A DNA stretch of 64,000 nt, taken from the NCBI GenBank assembly GCA_963966185.1, contig CAWZYM010000195.1, positions 234,501-298,500 on the forward strand, read 5' to 3'. Below, piece after piece: positions 20,941-31,020 of this stretch. The notes under the pieces were generated by a model. It worked only from the letters and a program-made list of their open reading frames with translations, was not told the origin of the DNA and searched no databases. This DNA comes from Rhabditoides inermis (Eukaryota; Nematoda; Chromadorea; Rhabditida; Rhabditidae). Position numbers and translations under genes: made by a program. Every line of letters starts with the position of its first letter. The first letter of the stretch is position 1.

Positions 20941-21543
20941 CAGTCTCTCAGTTGGAAGCGATGGATGTAGTGCCGACTGTTGCTGTGATCGATCTCGAGC
21001 AGCTCGTACCTCACTCTCTTGGACGTCTTGCGCACCATAGTAACACTCATCTTATCTGGAATATATTTGGTTCAAAATACTAAATCTAATAATAAAAAAG
21101 TGAATAAATTGAAATAACACACGAGATCCGAGAGACAGAGGCTTCTTGAGATCGGAAATACGTCCGTAGGCAGCCTTATCGAAAGACGTGGATGAGGGAC
21201 AGAGAGAGACGAGATATGCTACTTCTCGAACAATAAGCTCGTCGACGACCGCGTCCCTGCCCGCGGAAGACTGGGGCGGCCCTTAAAACTTCTCACATAC
21301 ACGTAAATGAATGTCAATCACTCATCTTGTGGGCAAGAACGCAAGTGTTCCTGCAGATGGTGACAGCTGGCATGGCTCCATGCAGTACAGGTTTCGCCAC
21401 AGATTGACCCTCGAATTCACGTGGTAGAAGTCCGGAGTCAGAGGAAATCGCCTGAACAATCATAAAAGTGAAAAAGATAAAGGATTAGTACCTCAGGCGG
21501 TTCTTGAGCGTCTCACCATTGCGAACCAACGGCTTGGACATCT
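20941..21543 (-). CDS. Partial spliced gene with a PAVTIC motif (DEG/ENaC-like?)
   Basis: Four minus-strand exons join in one frame: 21517-21543, 21322-21451, 21123-21281 and 20941-21055, with GT/AG introns of 40-70 nt. Exon 2 contains GAMPAVTICRNTCVLAHKM. A PAVTIC-type motif is characteristic of the segment just after the first membrane helix in degenerin/epithelial sodium channel subunits, which are common in nematodes. However, no transmembrane helix, second cysteine-rich loop or second helix is visible nearby, so this would be only a fragment. The following exons (VVDELIVREVAYLVSLC, YELLEIDHSNSRHYIHRF) are protein-like but unrecognised. No start codon is seen upstream of 21543. Probably a partial or decayed gene. 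Confidence 0.4.
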
Positions 21544-22949
21544 CTGAAACAGGTTTCACATCACAATATAGCAGGAGCAACATTATGGGTTGATCATGCA
21601 GACAAATTACACTGCATAATTATCATGCACATATACAGAATTACTCATACAACCTCTTCAATACACGTGCAGTCAGTTAAAATCACTTAATAATAAAATT
21701 TTAAATATTATAACATGTATAGAAAGCAAAAATTTTAATTTTTTTCTAGCTGCAAAATTTAATTTTGCAACGTTTCGAAAAGTCACATTTCGTAGTGTAT
21801 CTCTGTCCAGATACTCTTGTGGCCATACTCAGGCAATGCTTTGCTTTTAATTCAAAATACCCTTTTATAACATTATGAAGAACCAACCAACAGTAGGTAG
21901 AATCACAGGTAGAACCAAATCAAACACAGCGCCCGTGGATGTTGGAAGTCGTGGAAGTCGTGGATGTTGTTGTAGAGACTCTGCCAGGGCCATGCCTGCA
22001 GGTTCGAGTCCTGCGACGAGTATGTGCGAAGCTGCAATCGGAATCACTGAGAGGAGAAGTAGACGACAGCAGTCTTTCAAGGCAACATTCAAGTCCTTGG
22101 AAGCACTAGATAGTCAGATCACTCGAGCCTACCCACAAAGACCACCCACGTTGCGGTCGGACTCGCTGCGCAGGAGGAGCGAGAAGAGGATGCAGTTGTA
22201 GTGAGCGAGACGGCCCTGGTTCAGAAGGGCGCTACGCTCGCGGAGCGCAACGTCTACAACAAGACACGCCGTCATCGAGGACTATCATTCCTGGTGTACC
22301 ATAACATCTAATACTCTACTGCAGCCCCTTCATTGTTCACGGGTAGTTCATGTGTCAATTTTACAAGCTACACTCACATGTGCTGTCGCGTGTGAATGCG
22401 CGAGAGCATTGGCAGTTGTAACAACTAGTCAGCAGAGAGAGGAGAGAGCACAGAGAGAGAAGAGGGCCGCCACACCCCCAGGACCTCAGTCTAATTCTAA
22501 CCCTTTGGTTTCTCATCTTGTATCTTGTATGAGCATTTAAATAAATGTTATTCAGAGTCCTTATTTAGTCTATTGCACACACAGAGAGTTGAACTCCCCA
22601 CAAACCAAACCCCAAATATAACAGTGCTCTTACCCATCAACAACCCTGTGCTGATTCAAACCTCAACAACCTAACATTTCCCCTCCCCACGCGCACTCAT
22701 CACATAGTGTGACAATGTGAGAAAGGTAGGTCGCGCACATCATCTTTCCCTCCCACCCATCGATGGAACATGTCAAAAGTACATCACCACTCCCTCCATC
22801 CACGAATTCGTCTTGTGGTCTTGATTTCATATGTCATTTTTACAAGCCATCTACACTCATGTGCTCCTACCCATCAACAACACTCGTTGTTGTGCTCATT
22901 CAAGCATCAATAGCCTAAATCCACTTCTATTCCATGCTCTTTGGAAACA
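21544..22949. other. Region without recognisable gene
   Basis: AT-rich to 21860. Around 21870-22200 there is a moderately GC-rich open frame with no domain. A tRNA-T-arm-like sequence (GCAGGTTCGAGTCCTGC, near 22000) has no matching tRNA body. 22330-22900 is simple, unstructured sequence. Confidence 0.4.
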
Positions 22950-23097
22950 AGGGGGTACTGTACATCTACAAGGGGGTAATGTACACCTACAAGGGGGTAC
23001 TGTACATCTACAAGGGGGTACTGTACATCTACAAAGGGGTACTGTACATATACAAGGGGGTACTGTACATCTACAAGGGGGTACTGTACAGACATGA
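22950..23097. repeat. 21-bp minisatellite, seven copies
   Basis: The unit CTACAAGGGGGTACTGTACAT is repeated with few changes. As the period is a multiple of three, several frames stay open on both strands (YKGVLYI, HLQGGTV, VDVQYPL). These frames are by-products of the repeat and not genes. Confidence 0.9.
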
Positions 23098-23124
23098 GGT
23101 AGTATACGGTAATAAATTAAAATT

Positions 23125-23395
23125 AAATTTATTACACCACGAGGATGCTTCACACATGAAAATGCCTGTGAACAATGACAATGGAGGGACTGCAGTAGAG
23201 TACTAGATGTTATGGTTCAAGAAAACCAGTAATGAGAATCCACGATGACGGTGTGTCTTCTGGCTAGCGGCTGACAACGTGTCAGGGTGGTCGCCAACCC
23301 ACCGCGGTAGCGGAACTTCTTTCGGTCCGCTGGCGGCATCGAACCAGCGACCTTTCGATCGATAGCCGCGCACACATCCACTGCGCTAACGAAAC
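23125..23395 (-). mobile_element. tRNA-derived SINE, copy 1
   Basis: On the minus strand it begins GTTAGCGCAGTGG (box A-like) and has GGTTCGATGCC (box B) about 45 nt on. A common body follows with GGACCGAAAGAAGTTCCGCTACC, and the end is GGTGTAATAAATTTAAT. Two further copies lie at 26681 and 27740. Pol III internal promoter elements are known for tRNA-derived SINEs; the assignment to a SINE family is by structure only. Confidence 0.7.
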
Positions 23396-23599
23396 AGCTA
23401 CGGTGACGAAGTATAGTATAAATAGGAATACCGTAAGCTAGCAGACATCAATGTACGATGAAACAAATTGAAGATATTCAACGGTATCACTCGACCGGTA
23501 ACAACACTTTTCGACATCGTACAACTTTGATCAAACCAGTAACGTTTATTCAACAACATGCAAACCATCAGCACAACTAAACAAATGAGACTCGGTGTG

Positions 23600-26418
23600 T
23601 ATAGTGGGCTCGCAAATGAGTTTCACGCTTCGTTTTTGAAAAACAAACTAACTGTAACAGAACCATCTGAAATGTGGTTTAGAACAGAATAATGTAAGTC
23701 TATAATACTCCGCGCATCTTCCTTCTTCTTCTTTTTTTAATCAGTGAAGCTCTAGGTTCACAATATTAACCAGGAATACACTCGTACTCGGGTGTTTGGC
23801 ACTTTCCACAATCTAAATTTCTCTTCATTTTTTTGTACTTGGAAAGATTTCACCTTTTCCGCAAAAGACAGAAATCGAATTCATTTTGTTTTAGGCGACA
23901 GTCCAGTTGTCATCAAAGTCGCATTGAATTTTATTGCTTGCAACCAGTCCCGACAAATTTTGTTCATTTTTGTGATACAAACTTCCAGACAAACATTGCC
24001 ATCTAAGAAAGTGAATCATTGTTTACAATATTGCTCACTCACGCTGTGCATTTGTCTGTATTTTCCATTTTTAGAGAATCGAAACAAGTAAATCCAGGAG
24101 GACATTTTTCTTTTAATGGGTTCTCACATTGGCCGTGATCTAAAAATGACATGTTAATAATTGGTAAAAATTGTTATAGGGTACCGATAGCGCAGAAAAT
24201 GGATAGCGTTTCAATGCGTTCTTCATCCACAGTCCACTGTTTATCAGTGTCGCATTGTACTTTTCCACTCAAAATTTTCACAGGCAATCCATTTTTAGAA
24301 TGGTACAAATCACCCGAGTTTGAAGAACATTTCCACCTAAATGAGCTCATTTTGAATGTTTCCACTATCAATTTTATTGAATTTCGCAATCACTCTGTGC
24401 ATTTGTTCGTGTTTTCCATGATAGTAGCTGAATTGAAACATTGAAATCCGGGAGGACAATGCTCTAGAGTTGGAGTAACACACTGACCACAATCTGGAAG
24501 TTTGATTCAAATACATGATCGAAGAAACAAAAAACACAACCTTTGCCACACACAATCTTGACAGATTCCGCTTCGTTTTCATCATACTTCCACTTTTTGT
24601 CAATTTGGCATTCCAGTATCCCACTAGTTGATTTGATCATACTGCCTGATTCATCCTTGTAATAGAGCGTTTCCTGGCTGCATGTTACTCTGAATAATTT
24701 TTTTCTCGTTCCAATCTTTTCAAAGTTTATTATCTACTCAAGTTCAGAAAAAAAACCGTACTCTGTACAGTTGTAATCTCTGCTCGTATTTACTGCATTT
24801 GTTTTGCATTCGAATCCATTTGGACAAATTTCGATAGGATCCGCACACTGTCCGCAATCTCAAATGAAAAATAAATTGTTGAAACCGAATGAAATTGCAT
24901 ACCTTCTCCCATACAAGTAACTTTGAGTGAAGACATTGAATTTGTGTCCGAAGATTCAACTCCAATCCATCCAATTGCAGAACAAGTGTGATTCGATGCC
25001 ACCTATATGTTTTAAATTGATCAATATTATTGTAAACAATAGTCTCTGTTTACCTGTTTCCATCCTCGATTGTTCCCATTGATAACTGCGTTAGTTGGTT
25101 CATACATCAATTTTTTTCCATCATTGCGGCCCAGTCTGAAATCATTATGCAGTTTGTTTGTAAAAGTATGTATTTCTCACTTTGGACACCGGATTTTTTT
25201 GTCGTCATTCTCTGTTAGTTTTATCTGAGTTTTGTCGCAAACGAAACCAAAATCATTGCAAGAATCGAGCAATGTAAAACCACACACATCACAATCTAAG
25301 TGCTGATCATACAAACAATAACAACTGTACTACACACTCACCCTCAGCACAAATGAATTCGTCGTTCTTTCCAGAGTTGTTTGCTGTCCAATCGCCATTT
25401 TCACAGTTTGTTGAAGTAACCATGGCAAACGTCGAACCGGTTTTGTACATCAGCTTTCCTCGAGGGCAGATCAAACTGAGTAGAAACTTTAATTGTTATA
25501 TTGAATAAACAGTAGGTGTACCTAGAACATGTGTTTTCCTTTATCACAACTGTTGGTTGGACAAAACACTCTTTTCCGAGGGGACAATCCGAAATAAGGG
25601 GAGATCCGCAGTGAGTACACCCTTAAGTATGCATATCAATAGGCAGGCATGTAAAGATACATTGGACTATTCGCTCTCAGCTGCCGGCTCTTTGAGGTCG
25701 GCAATCGCGCGAGAGAGCACGCGAAGAAAAGATAACGCACTTTGGCGGGAATTTCAAAATATGAACCCAAAGCGGTGGTCTGCTGATCGTTTCTGTTCTT
25801 AGAACTTTCGTTTAATCTGCATTTTAATGACTGTTTCGCGACGCATTAAAACCGTGAGAAATACATAGGCAACTGGGTATTAAATATACAACTGGGTATT
25901 AAATATATAACTAACCTTGAACACAAGTGGCTCTCATTTTCTCGATTTTGAATCCATTCACACTCCACGAGTTGTCTCTCATACAACGCATAGAATTCAC
26001 CATTTCAATAGTGTTGTTTCTTTCGAACATCAAAGTTCCGTTAGAGCATTCGAAGCTAGAAAAAAAGTTATTATAAAAAGAATGAATTGAAAAACTGACG
26101 TTTTGCAGTGTATTCCAGAGAATGACATTTGCATTTTCAGTCGTTCGGGATAGCAAAGGACATTGTTCAGGCAAAGAGAACTAGTAGATACCACACATCC
26201 GGAACATTCTACAAAACAACATTCAAACCAGTTAACATATGTACAAAAACACCAGTATTTGTGGTCATAACAGCAAAGACTGCGAGAGAAATGGCTCCAA
26301 CTGAAAAGGAGAGTGAAATTAGTAGATTCTACTGTCACTCACCTATGTAGACAGGAAAGAGAATGAATGGCAGGTAACGCAAAAGGACGTGTGCAATCGA
26401 TGTACTCTTCGCGTTCAT
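23600..26418 (-). pseudogene. Cysteine-rich gene, left-arm copy (truncated)
   Basis: Minus-strand counterpart of exons 1 to about 17 of the long plus-strand copy. Exon 1 is 26343-26418 (MNAKSTSIAHVLLRYLPFI, a signal sequence). Exon 2 is longer than in the right arm (VGAISLAVFAVMTTNTG), because the right arm has lost about 31 bp including an acceptor. Cysteine-module exons follow in order down to about 23700. An in-frame TAA at 23891-23893 interrupts the module exon that corresponds to 30627-30775. The gene then loses similarity near 23600, without the remaining modules or C-terminal domain. A truncated secreted protein could still be made, but the copy is incomplete. Confidence 0.75.
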
Positions 26419-26680
26419 CTGAACACCTGTTTTCTCATTCTCTCACATTCGGTACCTGTCGGAAGTGTTTCGTTCGCATGAATAGGAAAAAGAGAGCAGT
26501 GACAGCCGAGTGGATTCCAAACAAAACCAGCCCATACCTCACTGAAATTATATTGCCACAAACATCATAAGTAGTTATACTTATTTACATAAAAACAAAT
26601 ACTTAAGAACTATGTGCGATTCTCCGCTCGGATTTCCGAGGAACATGGAGATCGTGAAGATTTTAAACAATATAGTGTCG

Positions 26681-26950
26681 CGGGGGGTAGCGCAGTGGAT
26701 TTGCGCGCGGCTCTCAATCTCAAGGTCGCGGTTTCGATGCCGCCGGTGGACCGAAAGAAGTTCCGCTACCGCGGTGTGTTGGCGACCACCCTGACACGTT
26801 GTCAGTCAATAGCCAGAAGACACACCGTCAACGTGGATTCTCATTGCTGGTTTACTGGATCCGTTTTACTGGAACTTCTACTCGATCATTGCCATTGTTC
26901 ACAGGCATTTTATGTGTGGCGCATCACTTGTGGTGTAATAAATATCATTT
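26681..26950 (+). mobile_element. tRNA-derived SINE, copy 2 (left arm)
   Basis: Starts GGGGTAGCGCAGTGG and carries GGTTTCGATGCC (box B-like), the GGACCGAAAGAAGTTCCGCTACC body, and the end TGGTGTAATAAATATC. It occupies the same relative place as copy 3 in the other arm, so it inserted before the inverted duplication. Confidence 0.72.
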
Positions 26951-27289
26951 TATTTACATTTCCATTGTTTCGTCACGGCGGCCGGTCGGGTGCATTTCTC
27001 GCACCCCCGGCCGTCGCCGCCGCAAGTTCTGGAGTTCTTCGTGAGAAACGCTGGGCCCGCCCGGAGTAGCCCAATATGGAAGTAGCTCGAGAACTGGATC
27101 ACTATTGGCACTATGTGGAGTGGATATCGTTCCTTGCGGTCAGTTTGTTACTGGAATCGCCTCGCAGATTATCGATGAATATCGATCGATTTAATGGTAT
27201 GTCCGCAAAACGAATGCTCTCCACGGATGGAAATGCAAGAGCACGAAAAGTGAACCTGCATCTTCCATTGCAAGTTCACGAAAACCTCT

Positions 27290-27400
27290 ACCATCATAGT
27301 TTCTTATGAGTGATTTTGTTTCGTACGTGTCATACTCATGAAATCATGTTTGCGATTCCGAATAAACATTTGATTTAATTGTTAGTTTATACATATATCA
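27290..27400. other. Spacer at the centre of inverted repeat 1
   Basis: About 110 bp of AT-rich unique sequence between the arms. No gene. Confidence 0.7.
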
Positions 27401-30400
27401 GTTTTCGTGAACTTGCAATGGAAGATGCAGGTTCACTTTTCGTGCTCGCGCATTTCCATCCGTAGAAAGCATTCGTCTTGCGGACATACCATTAAATCGA
27501 TCGATATTCATCGATAATCTGCGAGGCGATTCCAGTAACAAACTGACCGCAAGGAACGATATCCACTCCACATAGTGCCAATAGTGATCCAGTTCTCGAG
27601 CTACTTCCATATTGGGCTACTCCGGGCGGGCCCAGCGTTTCTCACGAAAAACTCCAGAACTTGCGGCGGCGACGGCCGGGGGTGCGAGAAATGCACCCGA
27701 CCGGCCGCCGTGACGAAACAATGGAAATGTGAATGAAATTAAATTTATTACACCACGTGATGCGCCACACATAAAATGCCTGTGAACAATGGCAATGATC
27801 GAGTAGAAGTTCCAGTAAAACGGATCCAGTAAACCAGCAATGAGAATCCACGTTGACGGTGTGTCTTCTGGCTATCGACTGACAACGTGGCAGGGTGGTC
27901 GCCAACACACCGCGGTAGCGGAACTTCTTTCGGTCCACGGGCGGCATCGAAACCGCGACCTTGAGATTGAGAGCCGCGCGCAAATCCACTGCGCTACCCC
28001 CCGCGACACTATATTGTTTACAATCTTCACGATCTCCATGTTCCTCGGAAATCCGAGCGGAGAACCGCACATAGTTCTTAAGTATTTGTTTTTATGTAAA
28101 GAAGTATAACTACTTATGATGTTTGTGGCAATATAATTTCAGTGAGGTATGGGCTGGTTTTGTTTGGAATCCACTCGGCTGTCACTGCTCTCTTTTTCCT
28201 ATTCATGCGAACGAAACACTCCCGACAGGTACCGAATGTGAGAGAATGAGAAAACAGGTGTTCAGATGAACGCGAAGAGTACATCGATTGCACACGTCCT
28301 TTTGCGTTATCTGCCATTCATTCTCTTTCCTGTCTACATAGGTGAGTGACAGTAGAATCTACTAATTTCACTCAGTCTTTGCTGTTATGACCACAAATAC
28401 TGGTGTTTTTGTACATATGTTAACTGGTTTGAATGTTGTTTTGTAGAATGTTCCGGATGTGTGGTATCTACTAGTTCTCTTTGCCTGAACAATGTCCTTT
28501 GCTATCCCGAACGACTGAAAATGCAAATGCCATTCTCTGGAATACACTGCAAAACGTCAGTTTTTCAATTCATTTTTTTATAATGACTTTTTTTCTAGCT
28601 TTGAATGCTCTAACGGAACTTTGATGTTCGAAAGAAACAACACTATTGAAATGGTGAATTCTATGCGTTGTATGAGAGACAACTCGTGGAGTGTGAATGG
28701 ATTCAAAATCGAGAAAATGAGAGCCACTTGTGTTCAAGGTTAGTTATATATTTAATACCCAGTTGTATATTTAATACCCAGTTGCCTATTTCTCACGGTT
28801 TTCATGCGTCGCGAAACAGTCATTAAAATGCAGATTAAACGAAAGTTCTAAGAACAGAAACGATCAGCAGACCACCGCTTTGGGTTCATATTTTGAAATT
28901 CCCGCCAAAGTGCGTTATCTTTTCTTCGCGTGCTCTCTGGCGCGTTTGCCGACCTCAAAGAGCCGGCAGCTGAGAGCGAATAGTCCAATGTATCTTTACA
29001 TGCCTGCCTATTGATATGCATACTTCAGGGTGTACTCACTGCGGATCTCCCCTTATTTCGGATTGTCCCCTCGGAAAAGAGTGTTTTGTCCAACCAAAGG
29101 TTGTGATAAAGGAAAACACATGTTCTAGGTACACCTACTGTTTATTCAATATAACAATTAAAGTTTCTACATAGTTTGATCTGCCCTCGAGGAAAGCTGA
29201 TGTACAAAACCGGTTCGACGTTTGCCATGGTTACTTCAACAAACTGTGAAAATGGCGATTGGACAGCAAACAACTCTGGAAAGAACGACGAATTCATTTG
29301 TGCTGAGGGTGAGTGTGTAGTACAGTTGTTATTGTTTGTATGATCAGCACTTAGATTGTGATGTGTGTGGTTTTACATTGCTGGATTCTTGCAATGATTT
29401 TGGTTTCGTTTGCGACAAAACTCAGATAAAACTAACAGAGAATGACGACAAGAAAATCCGGTGTCCAAAGTGAGAAATACATACTTTTACAAACAAACTG
29501 CATAATAATTTCAGATTGGGCTGCAATGATGGAAGAAACTTGATGTATGAACCAATGAACGCAGTTGTCAATGTGAACAATCGAGGATGGAAACAGGTAA
29601 ACAGAGACTATTGTTTACAATCACATTGATCAATTTAAAACATAGGTGGCATCGAATCACACTTGTTCTGCAAATGGATGGATTGGAGTTGAATCTTCGG
29701 ACACAAGTTCAATGTCTTCACTCAAAGTTACTTGTATGGGAGAAGGTATGCAATTTCATTCGGTTTCAACAATTTATTTTTCATTTCAGATTGCGGACAG
29801 TGTGCGGATCCTATCGAAATTTGTCCAAACGGATTCGAATGCAAAACAAACGCAGTAAATACGAGCAGAGGTTACATGTGTACGGAGTACGTTTTTTTTT
29901 TTCTAGACTTGAGTGGATATCAAACTTAGATAAGATTTCATTCAGAGTAACATGCAGCCAGGAAACGCTTTATTACAAAGATGAATCCGGAAGTATGATT
30001 AAATCAACAAGTGGGAAAATGGAATGCCAAACTGACAAAAAGTGGAAGTATGATGAAAACAAAGCGGAATCTGTCAAGATTGTGTGTGGCAAAGGTTGTG
30101 TTTTTGTTTCTTCGATCATGTATTTGAATCAAACTTCCAGATTGTGGTCAGTGTGTTACTCCATCCATAGAGAATTGTCCTCCCGGATTTGAATGTTTTG
30201 ATTCAGCTATGGAAAACACAAACAAATGCACAGAGTGAATATTGATTTTAACTATTGAAAAATAGTTATATCAAAAATGAAGTTTTCAGATGGAAATGTT
30301 TCGCAAACTCGGGTGAAATGTACTATTCTAAAAATGGATTGCCTGTAAAAGTTTCGAGTGGAAAAGTACATTGTGATTTCGATAAACAATGGATTGTGAA

Positions 30401-31020
30401 TGGAGAAAAAATCGAAACACTTTCCATTTTCTGTGCAAATGGTATTCTTAAAGATTTCTAACAATTGTTAACTTTGACATTGTTAGATTGTGGCAAATGT
30501 GAAACCCCAGGAAAAGAAAATTGTCCTATTGGATTTACGTGTTTCGATGCTCTAAAAATGGAAAATACTAACAAATGCACAGAGTGAGTTTACAAACATG
30601 TAAAGAACAATATTCTACCTATTTAGATGGAAATGTTTGTCAGGAAATATGTATCACAAGAATGAACAAAATCTTCCTGAACTTGTTGCTAGCAAGAATA
30701 TTCAGTGCGGAATTGATGAAAACTGGAAAGTTGGTGAAAATAAAATGACATCGATTTCGGTCTTCTGTGGAAAAGGTGGAACATTTTTTGAAAAAAAAAC
30801 ATTAAAAAAAAATACGGGAAATTTAGATTGTGGAAATTGCAAAACACCCAAATACGAATGTATTTCTGGTTATTATTGTGATCCTGAAGCTTCATTGAAT
30901 AAAAAGGAAGAAGAAGGAACTTGCACAGAGTAAACATATTTGAATCAGTTTTGATTGTTATCACATTTCAGATGGATCTGTGAGAGTGAAGACTTGTTCT
31001 ATGAAAATGAAGACAACCAA
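27401..31020 (-). repeat. Large inverted repeat 1, right arm
   Basis: Partner of 23600-27289. It contains the SINE (27740-28006, minus) and the first 17 exons of the plus-strand cysteine-rich gene. The similarity end is gradual, near exon 17. Confidence 0.88.
27740..28006 (-). mobile_element. tRNA-derived SINE, copy 3 (right arm)
   Basis: Minus-strand copy with the same box A, box B and tail as copy 2. Confidence 0.72.

Larger units (their letters stand above)
23600..27289 (+). repeat. Large inverted repeat 1, left arm
   Basis: Reads as the reverse complement of 27401-about 31020. Similarity is nearly complete close to the centre (e.g. 27076-27280 against 27410-27610, with a single amino-acid change in a 70-codon stretch) and falls outward. 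At about 24.2 kb against 30.3 kb roughly a quarter of aligned residues differ. Both arms contain the same SINE and the same exons. Confidence 0.9.

Noticed and set aside
21960..22025. tRNA gene (GCAGGTTCGAGTCCTGC T-arm)
   Set aside because: The T-stem pairs perfectly but there is no acceptor stem, D-arm or anticodon arm.
22831..23206. Long frames over the 21-bp minisatellite on both strands
   Set aside because: Open only because the period is a multiple of three.
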